The notes below the pieces were generated by a model. The model was not told where the DNA came from. It was given only the letters and a program-made list of their open reading frames with translations, and ran no database searches. Position numbers and translations under genes: made by a program. From contig NZ_AWFF01000038.1 of assembly GCF_000682755.1 (NCBI RefSeq), forward strand, positions 1 through 49,729: a stretch of 49,729 bases of DNA. Direction: 5' to 3'. Shown piece by piece: positions 24,419 to 33,498 of this stretch (its first letter is position 1; every line of letters starts with the position of its first letter). The DNA comes from Hyphomonas beringensis (GTDB lineage: Bacteria; Pseudomonadota; Alphaproteobacteria; Caulobacterales; Hyphomonadaceae).

Positions 24419-24928
24419 GTGAGCATCACGTTCACGGCGCGGCCAAATGGCAAATTCTCCGGTCCGGGATTTACGGCGCGCTGCGTGCTGGGCAAGGGCG
24501 GCGTTGTTGTTGCAGGCCAGAAACGCGAGGGCGACGGCGCTTCGCCGGCTGGCCGCTGGCCCATACGGCGTGTCTTTTACCGGCCTGACCGGGGTGATCC
24601 GCCAAAGACATCGCTCGAAAAAGTGCCCCTGACGCCAGACGATGGCTGGTGTGATGAAGCAAACCACCCGCTCTACAATCTGTTTGTGTCACTGCCCTTT
24701 ATCCACAGCCATGAGAAACTCTGGCGGGACGATCATGTCTATGACCTGATTGTCGAGCTTGGCTATAATGACGATCCCGTCGTGCCAGGGCGTGGCAGCG
24801 CCATTTTCATGCACATTGCGCAGCCAGACTTCCGGCCCACGGAAGGCTGCATCGCGATGGAAAAGGAAGATCTGCTCGCAGCGCTGGAAATGATGACGCC
24901 TGACACGCTGATCGAGATCAGCTTCTAG
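24419..24928 (+). CDS. L,D-transpeptidase (YkuD) domain protein
   Basis: A 169-residue protein of the L,D-transpeptidase catalytic-domain family, which crosslinks or edits peptidoglycan using a cysteine. The active-site region reads FMHIAQPDFRPTEGCIAM, with H132 and C144 as the expected catalytic pair. No signal peptide is visible at the chosen GTG start (24419), which has GGGAG 7 nt upstream; this is seen in other members of the COG3786 branch. Either export uses another route or the enzyme acts in the cytoplasm on recycled wall peptides. It is divergent from cenR; the stop overlaps the yggS stop by 4 bp. Confidence 0.85.
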   Translation: MSITFTARPNGKFSGPGFTARCVLGKGGVVVAGQKREGDGASPAGRWPIRRVFYRPDRGDPPKTSLEKVPLTPDDGWCDEANHPLYNLFVSLPFIHSHEKLWRDDHVYDLIVELGYNDDPVVPGRGSAIFMHIAQPDFRPTEGCIAMEKEDLLAALEMMTPDTLIEISF

Positions 24929-25593
24929 GCGCTATAATCCCGCGCGCCAAACAGGGCCGAGCCGACCCGAACATGCGTCGCTCCAAAACGTGCACCGAGA
25001 TCATAATCAGCGCTCATCCCCATTGAGAGCTGGCTGAGCCCCAGCTTGCGCGCGAGCTTTGCCAGCAGCGCGAAATGCGGGCCCGCAGGCTCCTCAACCG
25101 GAGGGATGCACATCAGGCCGACAACATTCAGGCCATGCTCGCGTGCTGTGGCCAGCAAGTCCTGTACGCCATCCGGGCTGACGCCGGCCTTTTGCGGCTC
25201 TTCCCCGGTATTCACCTGAATCAGATAGGTGCGCTCGAGGCCGGTTTTCTCTTCCGCCTTGGCAAGTTCCCGGCAGAGCTTTGGCCGGTCGATTGTCTCG
25301 ATGACGTCGAACAGGCGCACGGCATCTTCGGACTTGTTGGATTGCAAAGGCCCGATCAGGCGCAGTTCCAGATCCGGAATGGTCTCGCGCCGCGCTTCCC
25401 AATGCTCATAGGCTTCCTGAACGCGGTTCTCACCAAACACGCGCTGACCATCGGCCAGGATCGCTTCGAGCGCCTCGTCCGGCTGAGTCTTGGTGACGGC
25501 CACGAGAACCGGCGGCGTTTCCGATATCTCGGAAAGCTCACTCAGGATCGCGCGACGGCGCTTGGCAATTTCGGTAATATCCGTATCAGTCAT
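24925..25593 (-). CDS. yggS: YggS family pyridoxal-phosphate homeostasis protein
   Basis: A 222-residue PLP-binding protein of the YggS/PROSC family that buffers PLP and affects amino-acid and keto-acid pools. K35 in VAVTKTQP is the expected Schiff-base lysine. Other family stretches are FGENRVQEAYEH, LRLIGPLQSNK and LSMGMSADYDLG. The start at 25593 (MTDTDITEIA) is the family start; the open frame runs on to 25764 without similarity. Its ATG lies only 4 bp from the start of the divergent thiE-like gene, so promoters and ribosome sites of both genes must overlap coding sequence. Confidence 0.94.
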   Translation of the reverse strand: MTDTDITEIAKRRRAILSELSEISETPPVLVAVTKTQPDEALEAILADGQRVFGENRVQEAYEHWEARRETIPDLELRLIGPLQSNKSEDAVRLFDVIETIDRPKLCRELAKAEEKTGLERTYLIQVNTGEEPQKAGVSPDGVQDLLATAREHGLNVVGLMCIPPVEEPAGPHFALLAKLARKLGLSQLSMGMSADYDLGARFGATHVRVGSALFGARDYSA

Positions 25594-25597
25594 CCTG

Positions 25598-26221
25598 ATG
25601 GCGCAGAAACCCCAAGATGGCGAAAGACGCAAGCTGATCTCTGCGGCGAGACGCGTTCTGCGGCACTTGCCCGAAGGCCTGCCGCCTGCGCTGTTCCTGA
25701 CGGATCCCAAGCGTATTGCGGACCCTGTTTCGCTGGCCGACCAGCTGCCGCAAGGCTGGGGCATAATCTATCGCCATTATGGCGCCGCGCACCGGGTCTG
25801 GCAGGCAACACAGCTGGCGGAGATTGCCAATCGGCGGGGCCTGGCCCTTCTGATCGCGGCGGATCCGTTGCTGGCTATGCAGGTTGGCGCCGCAGGTGTG
25901 CACTGGCCATTCGCGCAGCAGTCAGCAGCACGCAAATGGCGCTCGCGGTTTGAGCTGATGACGGTCAGCGCGCATGGCGGACAGGAATTGCGGCGTGTTG
26001 AGTCGAATCTGTTCGATGCCGCGCTCGTCTCAGCGGTATTTCCTTCCAACAGCCCATCTGCAGGCGCGCCGCTGGGCGCACATACGCTGCGGACATTGTC
26101 ACGCGAAAGCCGCCTGCCGCTCTACGCGCTGGGCGGACTGAACGCACAAACAGCTGCCAGCATCAGCGATGCAGCAGGCGTGGCAGCAATTGAAGGAATT
26201 TCAGACGCGTTCGGGCGCTAG
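25598..26221 (+). CDS. ThiE-like thiamine phosphate synthase family protein
   Basis: A 207-residue TIM-barrel protein of the ThiE/TenI family. Seen are LFLTDPKRIADP at the first strand, LLIAADPLLAMQVGAAGVHWP (the ThiE region that normally reads INDRVDLA...GVHLGQ) and LYALGGLNAQ near the end. The usual phosphate-binding and pyrimidine-binding residues are only partly recognisable, and the GVHLGQ motif is GVHWPF here. It may therefore be a TenI-like relative or a diverged ThiE; no other thiamine gene is near. There is no good ribosome site at ATG 25598. The stop overlaps ntrZ by 4 bp. Confidence 0.75.
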   Translation: MAQKPQDGERRKLISAARRVLRHLPEGLPPALFLTDPKRIADPVSLADQLPQGWGIIYRHYGAAHRVWQATQLAEIANRRGLALLIAADPLLAMQVGAAGVHWPFAQQSAARKWRSRFELMTVSAHGGQELRRVESNLFDAALVSAVFPSNSPSAGAPLGAHTLRTLSRESRLPLYALGGLNAQTAASISDAAGVAAIEGISDAFGR

Positions 26222-26670
26222 AACTTGAACGCGGATTTCAGGCGAATGCCTGCTTCGACTTCGCGGGCTTCCCAAGTCGATTTGTCATCCAGCTTGTCAG
26301 CCCCGACGCTGACTTCACCCCCAACAGAGAAGCGCGGCGTGATCAGGAAGGTCGCGCCAGCCTGCATTTCTTCACGTGGAAGCGGCGTCAGGCCCGGACG
26401 GGACACCTTGTCGAGGCTGAAGCGCAGGCGCTTGTCTCCGCCGAACTGCATGGAAAAATCCTGGTTCGGTTCTGCCTGCCACACGGGTTTGCTGTCAGCC
26501 GGCTTCGGCTGGGCAAACTGGCGATACCATTCGGACTGGCCAGATTCGGTTTCAGAGAGGGTTGGCGCTTTCACGTCCATCGAAGGTGCAGGCATGGCTT
26601 CTTGCGCTGCCGCCGGCATAGCCAGCGCAGCGAACAAAATCCCTGCCGTGATAGCGAAGCTCAGCTTCAT
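26218..26670 (-). CDS. ntrZ: NtrZ-family periplasmic regulatory protein
   Basis: A 150-residue exported protein. Signal peptide: residues 1-22 (MKLSFAITAG... PAAAQ). The C-terminal half (MQAGATFLITPRFSVGGEVSVG and the closing IRLKSAFKF) matches the NtrZ pattern known in Caulobacter, where NtrZ is a periplasmic factor that restrains the NtrY histidine kinase. The short beta-strand-like ending FKF also recalls small outer-membrane barrels, so a membrane-associated alternative cannot be ruled out. No ntrY/ntrX genes are in the window. GAGGTG lies about 10 nt before the ATG. Confidence 0.72.
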   Translation of the reverse strand: MKLSFAITAGILFAALAMPAAAQEAMPAPSMDVKAPTLSETESGQSEWYRQFAQPKPADSKPVWQAEPNQDFSMQFGGDKRLRFSLDKVSRPGLTPLPREEMQAGATFLITPRFSVGGEVSVGADKLDDKSTWEAREVEAGIRLKSAFKF

Positions 26671-26747
26671 GATAAACGCACCTCTGTAGTCAGAATAGTC
26701 AAATGCCCGAGTAAATAGAAGATTAACATTCCAACAGGGTTGGGATT

Positions 26748-27929
26748 CTAATTCGATAGTGTGATTTCTATCACAATCCCATCAAGCGAATTGTTGCCTT
26801 CCGGACGGGCCAATGAGGGAATCGATATGAAATCCAGTTCTGTTTCGCGATATCCGAGTGAGCCTTTTACATGCTCTCCAAACTCGCGCGCCACCCCCAC
26901 ACTCCAAACTTTTCCCTCCATACTGGTGAGATCGTCGTCACCCTCTCCATACTCTGCTCCCAGCAGATAGTTCCCAACCTTTTTGGTCAGGCCCAGAGTC
27001 CAGGCTTCATAGTCGCCTGCAGCAGCGATTCCATTGTCTGATGACAGGTAAGACGCGCCGAGCGTGAAGGTCTCATATTCGAGTGAACCGCCGAGCGACC
27101 AGGTAGAGACGCGATCATAGTTCGAGGCAGCATAGGCGGGCACGTCCACCTCGGCCGTACTCGCCGCTGCCGAGGCACGCACACGCACTCCGCTCTCGCG
27201 CAGAAGATGAGAGAAATTCACCGCGCCTTCCGCGGCGTTCTTCAGCGTTACTGGCGCAGCGCCTGGCAAATTGCGATCTGCATCCCGGTCCAGCCCGCGC
27301 ACATCCACGCGCGGTGTAAAGCTGATCCCGGCGCGAATGCCGATCAGGCGCGGAGTTGTATAAGTCAGCTTCGCAGACGGACCGGTCAGGTCATGCCGTG
27401 TCGTTATGATGTCCATGCCGGAAGGGTCCAGCGTCTGCGCGCCGATGGCCACCGTCTCGAATATGGAGGGGGACCCTTCCCGAAAGCGCAGCGCGACACC
27501 GGCATCGCGCCCGAGGCGGAGTTCGCCATAACCACCATTTGCATAGAGATAGGCCTGCTCCAGCTGAATGCGCGCGTCTTCATCCTCTGCTGGGATGCCT
27601 GTGGCGAGGCCGGTAAAGGCCCCCTGCAGGCCAAAGCCGCCGCCCTCTGTTCCAACCGGAACCCCGCTGAAACCCGCCCGCGCCGGATGATCGCGCTGCA
27701 CTTCCAACCGTCCGGCTGCGCCAATTTCCACGCCATTGTCCAGAATGCGATTGCGCGAAGCCTCCAGCCAGAATCGATAGAGCACCGGTTCGTCCGCATG
27801 CGTGGATGCAAGCAGGGTTGTGCCCATTTCTGTTTTGGTTTCCCAGACCTCCCAGTCATCTTCCCATTGCGCAGACGCGATCGGGGCCAGAACCGGGCTG
27901 AGGGCAAGGCAGATCAGGGCATATCTCAT
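26748..27929 (-). CDS. Outer-membrane porin
   Basis: A 393-residue beta-barrel porin. Signal peptide: residues 1-20 (cut after PIASA). The remainder alternates polar and hydrophobic residues with recurrent aromatic girdle positions (AYLYANGGYGELRLGRDAG, YETFTLGASYLSSDNG, YLLGAEYGEGDDD, GSLGYRETELDF). The segment LYANGGYGELRLGRD is typical of the Rhodobacter/Caulobacter-type general porins, where a loop folds into the pore. The C-terminus is LSN rather than the usual aromatic residue, preceded by IVIEITL. AGGAG is 7 nt before the ATG. Substrate specificity is unknown. Confidence 0.88.
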   Translation of the reverse strand: MRYALICLALSPVLAPIASAQWEDDWEVWETKTEMGTTLLASTHADEPVLYRFWLEASRNRILDNGVEIGAAGRLEVQRDHPARAGFSGVPVGTEGGGFGLQGAFTGLATGIPAEDEDARIQLEQAYLYANGGYGELRLGRDAGVALRFREGSPSIFETVAIGAQTLDPSGMDIITTRHDLTGPSAKLTYTTPRLIGIRAGISFTPRVDVRGLDRDADRNLPGAAPVTLKNAAEGAVNFSHLLRESGVRVRASAAASTAEVDVPAYAASNYDRVSTWSLGGSLEYETFTLGASYLSSDNGIAAAGDYEAWTLGLTKKVGNYLLGAEYGEGDDDLTSMEGKVWSVGVAREFGEHVKGSLGYRETELDFISIPSLARPEGNNSLDGIVIEITLSN

Positions 27930-28034
27930 TCGTCACTCCTGGGGTGATGACACGCAGATCAGCACTGGCGAGCCTGTACACCCCTTGTTATACAAACTCG
28001 CGTCAACAAGGTCTTGCTTTCGGGAACTTTCTTC

Positions 28035-28460
28035 ATGATCAAATTTGTCTTCTCTGCGGCAGTGGCCGGAATGCTGTTGGTTTCTGGCTGTCAGTCCAGG
28101 TCAGCCGTCAATACAGAACAAAAAGTTGCACAGCAGAATATTGGCAGTGTGAATCCGTATCTGTGGCGCGCCGCGCTCGATACGTTCGATGATCTTCCCG
28201 TAAAGTCGGCCGATCCGATCGGCGGCCTGGTCGTGTATGACTGGAAAACCTTCGAGAACGCTCCGGACGAGCGTATCAAGGCGACCGTCTACATTCTCGA
28301 CACGCGCCTGCGTGCGGATGGCGTGAAGGTTTCCGTTTTCCGTCAGACGAATGAAAACGGTGAATGGGTGGACGCTCCGGTTGATCCGGTGACAGGCGTC
28401 CAGCTCGAAAACAAGATTCTTGAGCGGGCTCGCGTTCTGAAGAATTCACAACTGGGATAG
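28035..28460 (+). CDS. DUF3576 lipoprotein
   Basis: A 141-residue predicted lipoprotein with lipobox VSGC (Cys18 by the ATG at 28035). The DUF3576 core follows: [56 protein letters not shown]. The family is restricted to alphaproteobacteria and nearly always sits directly upstream of leuS, as here (43 bp). Its function is not established. A TTG at 28014 would add seven residues; the ATG is preferred because it places the charged start and hydrophobic core correctly. Confidence 0.9.
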   Translation: MIKFVFSAAVAGMLLVSGCQSRSAVNTEQKVAQQNIGSVNPYLWRAALDTFDDLPVKSADPIGGLVVYDWKTFENAPDERIKATVYILDTRLRADGVKVSVFRQTNENGEWVDAPVDPVTGVQLENKILERARVLKNSQLG

Positions 28461-28503
28461 TTGCCCTCAGGGGCGCTCTTTTCATCCGGAAAGGTCTAGG
28501 GGC

Positions 28504-31071
28504 ATGGCGACCCGTTACGATCCGCAGACAGCGGAACAAAAATGGCGTGCAGCTTGGGACGATGCTGCGCTGTTTGAAGCGAAATCACCTGCCGAGGCGG
28601 GCGATGCCCCCAAGGCCTATGTCCTGGAGATGTTTCCCTATCCTTCGGGGCGTCTGCACATGGGCCATGTGCGCAACTATGCGATGGGCGATGTCGTTGC
28701 CCGCTACAAGCGCGCCAAAGGCTACAATGTGCTCCACCCGATGGGCTGGGACGCGTTTGGCATGCCGGCAGAAAACGCCGCGATGGAACGCAATGTCCAT
28801 CCCGGCGAATGGACCTATCAGAACATTGCCGCCATGAAGGCGCAGTTCATGAAGCTCGGTCTGTCGCTTGACTGGAGCCGGGAGTTCGCAACCTGCGACC
28901 CGGAATATTATGGCGACCAGCAGGGCCTGTTCCTGAAATTCCTGGAAAAGGGCCTCGTCTACCGCAAGGCCTCCAAGGTGAACTGGGACCCGGTCGACAA
29001 TACGGTGCTGGCCAATGAGCAGGTCATCGACGGACGCGGCTGGCGTTCAGGCGCGCTGGTGGAACAGCGTGAGCTGACCCAGTGGTTCTTCAAGATCACC
29101 CATTATGCCGAAGACCTGCTGGAAGAGGTGCAGCAGCTAGAGCGGTGGCCCGAGAAAGTCCGCACCATGCAGGCGAACTGGATCGGCCGGTCGGAAGGCC
29201 TGCAGATGCGGTTCGAGTTCGCAGGCGATGCGCCTGCCGACTATGCGGATGGTATCGAGATCTTCACAACGCGGCCTGACACGCTGTTCGGCGCGAGCTT
29301 TGTGGCCCTGTCGCCTGATCACCCGCTGACGATCCAGCTGGCCGAGCAATCGGAAGAGCTGAAAGCCTTCCGCGCAAAATGTGCGCAGATCGGCACCAGC
29401 GAAGAGGCCATCGAGAAAGCCGACAAGCTGGGCTTCGATACCGGTCTGACCGTGAAACATCCGTTCGATGACTCCATTACCCTTCCGGTCTGGGTCGCGA
29501 ACTTTGTGCTGATGGGCTACGGCACAGGCGCGATCTTCGCCTGCCCAGCCCATGATCAGCGCGATATCGACTTTGCCCGCAAGTATGACCTGAAGGTAAA
29601 ACCGGTCGTTCTCCCGCCAAACGCAGACAGTCAGACCTTTGATGTGGACACTGAGGCCTATACCGGGCCCGGCACGATCTTCAATTCCGGCTTCCTGAAC
29701 GGGCTGTCCATCGAGGATGCCAAGCGGACAGCCATCGAGAAGATCGAATCCATGGGGCTCGGTGAAGGCACCGTGAACTACCGCCTGCGTGACTGGGGGG
29801 TTTCCCGCCAGCGCTACTGGGGCTGCCCGATCCCGGTCATCCATTGCGACAGCTGCGGAATTGTTCCGGTACCAGAGTCAGACCTGCCGGTCAGACTGCC
29901 GGACGATGTCAGCTTTGACAAACCGGGCAATCCACTCGAGCGTCATCCAAGCTGGAAACATGTCGACTGCCCGAAATGCGGGGCAGCGGCGCGCCGCGAG
30001 ACCGATACGCTGGACACGTTCGTCGACAGCTCCTGGTATTACTCCCGCTTTGCCAGCGTGAAGGATCTGGAAGAGCGCGCCTACTGGATGCCGGTCGACC
30101 AATATGTCGGCGGTGTCGAGCACGCCGTGCTTCACCTGCTCTATGCCCGCTTCTTTGCCCGCGCCATGCGCGATGTCGGCCTGCTGGACCTGCCGAGCGG
30201 CGAGCCCTTTGCCGGCCTGTTCACGCAAGGCATGGTGACACACGAGACCTACAAGTCGGCTGCCGGTAAATGGCTGCAGCCCTCTGAAGTTGAGAAGGAC
30301 GGCGACAGCTGGATCGAGATTGAGACCGGCGCCATCGCGACGCCTGGCCCGATCGAGAAGATGTCCAAATCCAAAAAGAATACGGTCGACCCCGATGCCA
30401 TCATTGCGCAATTCGGCGCAGATGTTGCGCGCTGGTTCGTGCTGTCTGACTCTCCGCCGGAACGCGATGTCGAATGGACGCAAGCCGGTGTCGAAGGCGC
30501 GGCTCGCTTTGCCCAGCGCCTGTGGAGCGTGTTTGACGGCCTGCCTGAAAATGCTTCTGCCGAGCCTGGCGATGATGCCGACTCCCTCACTCTGCGCAAG
30601 GCGAGCCACAAGGCCGTCGCCGCCATCGACAAGGCGGTTGAGGAATTCCGCTTCAACTCTGCTGTTGCCAGCATCCATGAATGGGTCAGCGCGTTGAAGA
30701 AAGCCGAGTCTGCTGGCGACGCTGTTCTGGGCGCTCGCCTGGAAGGCGCCTCCATGCTTGCCCGCTGCCTGACACCGTTCATGCCGCATCTGGCGGAAAC
30801 CTGCTGGGAGCGTCTTGGCAAGGAAGGCTTTGTCTCTGCAGCCGACTGGCCAGAGGCCGATAACTCCCTGACGACTGATGACAGTGTCACCATGGCGGTT
30901 CAGGTGAATGGCAAGCGCCGCACAGAGATCACTGTGCCCAAGGATATGGGCAAGGATGATGTCGAGGCCCTCGCCCTGTCTCAAAAGGAAGTGACCAGCT
31001 TCATTGAAGGCAAGTCCGTGAAGAAAACCATTGTCGTGCCGGGCCGCATCGTGAATATCGTGGTGGCATGA
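28504..31071 (+). CDS. leuS: Leucyl-tRNA synthetase
   Basis: A class I aminoacyl-tRNA synthetase charging tRNA(Leu). The 855 residues are the usual bacterial length. Visible are the HIGH-type motif HMGH (52-55 in [13 protein letters not shown]), the editing (CP1) domain with [12 protein letters not shown] (threonine-rich site, about 258-269) and [15 protein letters not shown], the KMSKS loop (619-623), the [15 protein letters not shown] hinge, the anticodon-binding domain, and a C-terminal beta domain (about 795-855). It heads an operon with lptE (ATGA overlap) and holA. Confidence 0.98.
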   Translation: MATRYDPQTAEQKWRAAWDDAALFEAKSPAEAGDAPKAYVLEMFPYPSGRLHMGHVRNYAMGDVVARYKRAKGYNVLHPMGWDAFGMPAENAAMERNVHPGEWTYQNIAAMKAQFMKLGLSLDWSREFATCDPEYYGDQQGLFLKFLEKGLVYRKASKVNWDPVDNTVLANEQVIDGRGWRSGALVEQRELTQWFFKITHYAEDLLEEVQQLERWPEKVRTMQANWIGRSEGLQMRFEFAGDAPADYADGIEIFTTRPDTLFGASFVALSPDHPLTIQLAEQSEELKAFRAKCAQIGTSEEAIEKADKLGFDTGLTVKHPFDDSITLPVWVANFVLMGYGTGAIFACPAHDQRDIDFARKYDLKVKPVVLPPNADSQTFDVDTEAYTGPGTIFNSGFLNGLSIEDAKRTAIEKIESMGLGEGTVNYRLRDWGVSRQRYWGCPIPVIHCDSCGIVPVPESDLPVRLPDDVSFDKPGNPLERHPSWKHVDCPKCGAAARRETDTLDTFVDSSWYYSRFASVKDLEERAYWMPVDQYVGGVEHAVLHLLYARFFARAMRDVGLLDLPSGEPFAGLFTQGMVTHETYKSAAGKWLQPSEVEKDGDSWIEIETGAIATPGPIEKMSKSKKNTVDPDAIIAQFGADVARWFVLSDSPPERDVEWTQAGVEGAARFAQRLWSVFDGLPENASAEPGDDADSLTLRKASHKAVAAIDKAVEEFRFNSAVASIHEWVSALKKAESAGDAVLGARLEGASMLARCLTPFMPHLAETCWERLGKEGFVSAADWPEADNSLTTDDSVTMAVQVNGKRRTEITVPKDMGKDDVEALALSQKEVTSFIEGKSVKKTIVVPGRIVNIVVA

Positions 31072-31541
31072 AATATCTTCTCGCCATCTTCGCTTTCGCC
31101 CTGATTTCCGGCTGTGGGTTCAGGCCTGTCTACTCAACAGGTGCCAATGCTAACTATGCTGGCGGGGCGATTACCGTGCCGCCTATTGCGGGCCGTTCCG
31201 GATACATGCTGCGGCGCGCGCTTCAGGAAGAGCTGGCGATTGGCCTGCCTAATGTGACCGAGCCTTCCACGCTGAGAGTGGAGCTGAGTGAAAGCCTCAC
31301 ACGGCTGACCTTCAAGCCGGATGGCCAGGCATCCCGTTCAAGTGTTGTCGCGAGTGCCCGCTATACCCTCTCGCGTGAGAGCGACACTGTTTCCGGCAGC
31401 GCCACGAGTGAAGCGACCTTCGCCGTTCCTGACAGCCCCTATGGGGATATTTCTGCCCAGAAAGGGGCGTCGGACCGGGCCATGCGGCTGCTCGCAAAAC
31501 GCCTCGTGGATGATCTGCGTCTCCAACTTGTTGAAGACTGA
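31068..31541 (+). CDS. lptE: LPS-assembly lipoprotein LptE
   Basis: A 157-residue lipoprotein that partners LptD in putting lipopolysaccharide into the outer membrane. Lipobox ISGC with Cys16, then the family opening GFRPVYST, and [18 protein letters not shown]. The start overlaps the leuS stop by 4 nt and the stop shares one base with the holA start, so the three genes are translationally coupled. The leuS-lptE-holA order is conserved in alphaproteobacteria. Confidence 0.93.
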   Translation: MKYLLAIFAFALISGCGFRPVYSTGANANYAGGAITVPPIAGRSGYMLRRALQEELAIGLPNVTEPSTLRVELSESLTRLTFKPDGQASRSSVVASARYTLSRESDTVSGSATSEATFAVPDSPYGDISAQKGASDRAMRLLAKRLVDDLRLQLVED

Positions 31542-32575
31542 TGCTGCTGAAGGGCAAACAGGCAGCTGACTTTGCCCGCAAGCCCAAGCCATCAGTCTGG
31601 GCTGTGCTGGCATTCGGGGAAGATGAAGGTCTGGCCTCTGATGCCGCCAGCAGCCTGATCAAGGCGTGGACGCCAAAATCCGGAAGCATGGACGTTACCA
31701 CTCTCGATGATGATTCCATCCGGAAAGACCCTTCCCTGCTGTTCGATGGGCTGGAAGCTGTCTCTCTGCTGGGCGACCCGCGCGTCATTCGCGTTCGGAC
31801 CAGTGGAGACAAGATTGCCGCTCTGCTGACGGAAGCCATCCAGAAGGGCGACGCGCAGGAAAACTATTATGCGGCTCGCCTGATCATCGAAGCTGGTAGT
31901 TTGCAGAAGCGATCCAAGATTCGCGCTGCCGCCGAAGCCGCCAAGCTGACCGCGTGCCTGCAATTATTCGCAGATGAAGCTGGCGATATCGAGAGCCGTG
32001 TAAAAGCCGTGCTGGCCGAAGCCGGTATCGAGATTGAGCCTGATGCGCTCAGCCTGTTCATTGGCGACCTGCCCGGCCACAGGAATCTGGCCAATGCGGA
32101 AATCGAGAAACTCTCTCTCTACGCGTTGAACCTGGGACGTCCGATCAATGTCAGCGACATTCGCGCGCTTTCAGCAACAGATATTGATCACAATCTGTCA
32201 GCCGCAATCCGCGCCACGCTGAATGGTCAGCCTGCTGCCGTGCACGCGGCGCTGGACCGGCTGGCCGTTGCCGGCACCAGCGGCATATCGATTCTCCGCT
32301 CTCTGCAATTTGAAACTCTCCGCATGCTGGATGCCCATTCAAAGATGGCGGCTGGCAATTCCAATCCGGGCATGAAGCTGCGCCCGCCCGTCTGGCAGAA
32401 TGAATGGCCAGCCTATAATGCGCGCCTGCGCAAATGGCCCGCCAAGCGCCTGATGCGGATCATGGAACGCATTTATGAAGCCGAACAACAGGCAAAGTCC
32501 GGGTCCGGCAGCGCGGACCCAGTTGTTCGTGTACTGATGAATGAGATTGCCCGCGCCGCTGAAATGGCAGGCTAG
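31541..32575 (+). CDS. holA: DNA polymerase III subunit delta
   Basis: A 344-residue clamp-loader subunit that opens the beta clamp. The N-terminal region has WAVLAFGEDEGLASDAASSLIKAW and the DPSLLFDGLEAVSLLGDPRVIRVR segment of the family, followed by the AAA-like and lid domains (GDLPGHRNLANAEIEKLSLY) and the C-terminal collar domain ending with conserved lysines. It ends 3 bp before the convergent parB stop with no visible terminator between them, so read-through into antisense parB is possible. Confidence 0.93.
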   Translation: MLLKGKQAADFARKPKPSVWAVLAFGEDEGLASDAASSLIKAWTPKSGSMDVTTLDDDSIRKDPSLLFDGLEAVSLLGDPRVIRVRTSGDKIAALLTEAIQKGDAQENYYAARLIIEAGSLQKRSKIRAAAEAAKLTACLQLFADEAGDIESRVKAVLAEAGIEIEPDALSLFIGDLPGHRNLANAEIEKLSLYALNLGRPINVSDIRALSATDIDHNLSAAIRATLNGQPAAVHAALDRLAVAGTSGISILRSLQFETLRMLDAHSKMAAGNSNPGMKLRPPVWQNEWPAYNARLRKWPAKRLMRIMERIYEAEQQAKSGSGSADPVVRVLMNEIARAAEMAG

Positions 32576-32578
32576 GCC

Positions 32579-33493
32579 TTACAGCTTGCGCTTCGCCGTC
32601 AGGCGGCGGCACACATCATCCAGCTGTTCCAGGTCGCGATATTTGATGCGCAGTTCGCCGCCATTCTTGCCGTGACGAATATCAACATCGAGGCCCAGCT
32701 GGCGGGACAGGTCCGCTTCCAGTGCTTCGGTATCGACATCCTTTTCGTCCGGCTTCGGCTTGGCAGACTTGGTTTCGATCGGTCCGCCTTCGCGGGCCGC
32801 CTTGGCACGCGCTTCCACATCGCGAACCGTCAGCCCCTTGTCCACAGCCAGATCGATCAGCGCTTCCGGGTCTGGTGCGCCGAGCGCGGCCCGTGCATGG
32901 CCCGCTGTGATGCGGCCTTCACGAATGTGTTCACGCGCCCCTTCCGGCAGTTGCAAAAGACGCAGCGTGTTGGCGATGTGCACCCGGCTCTTCCCAACGC
33001 TTGTCGCCAGGCTGTCCTGCGTGCGGCCGAAGCGCTTCATCAGCGCCTCATAGGCCTCTGCCTCTTCAATCGGGTTGAGGTCAGACCGCTGGACGTTTTC
33101 GATGATACCGATTTCGAGCAGTTCCAGCTCATCGGTATCACGGACTACCGCAGGAATACTGGTCAGACCGGCCATTTTGGCAGCCCGCCAACGGCGTTCC
33201 CCCGCGATGATCTGGTATTTCCCCGTTTCCTTCGGATCGGGCCGCACAAGAATTGCCTGCAAGACACCGCGCGTTTTCAGCGAGTCGGCCAGTTCCTTCA
33301 GCGCGCTTTCGTCAAACGTGCGCCGCGGCTGGGACGGGTTGCGGCGGATCAGATCAATCGCGATCTCGCTGCCGCCTTCAGACTTGCCGCCTGTAGAGTC
33401 CGCTTCAGGACGAGAGACACCCTCGACCTCTCCGATCAGGGCCGAAAGTCCGCGTCCAAGGCGGGAAGGTTTGCTCTTTGCGTCTTCGCTCAT
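32579..33493 (-). CDS. parB: Chromosome partitioning protein ParB
   Basis: A 304-residue parS-binding CTPase clamp. The N-terminal tail carries RLGRGLSALIG (11-21), the piece that stimulates ParA. The CTP-binding domain has GERRWRAA (98-105) and ENVQRSDLNPIEEA (132-145). A helix-turn-helix for parS follows (LATSVGKSRVHIANTLRLL), and a C-terminal dimer domain (LDDVCRRLTAKRKL). The start at 33493 fits the family; the open frame to 33571 lies in parA. It binds the two palindromes described at 34862 and 35387. It follows parA with a 5-bp gap. Confidence 0.97.
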   Translation of the reverse strand: MSEDAKSKPSRLGRGLSALIGEVEGVSRPEADSTGGKSEGGSEIAIDLIRRNPSQPRRTFDESALKELADSLKTRGVLQAILVRPDPKETGKYQIIAGERRWRAAKMAGLTSIPAVVRDTDELELLEIGIIENVQRSDLNPIEEAEAYEALMKRFGRTQDSLATSVGKSRVHIANTLRLLQLPEGAREHIREGRITAGHARAALGAPDPEALIDLAVDKGLTVRDVEARAKAAREGGPIETKSAKPKPDEKDVDTEALEADLSRQLGLDVDIRHGKNGGELRIKYRDLEQLDDVCRRLTAKRKL

Positions 33494-33498
33494 GATAT

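Noticed and set aside
26368..26383. parS-like TTCTTCACGTGGAAGC in ntrZ
   Set aside because: Only about 11 of 16 bases match parS and the palindrome is broken; likely chance around CACGTG.
26700..26747. Possible terminator ATTCCAAC-AGG-GTTGGGAT after the porin
   Set aside because: On the minus strand, where it would act, the stem has a C-A mismatch and there is no clear T run.
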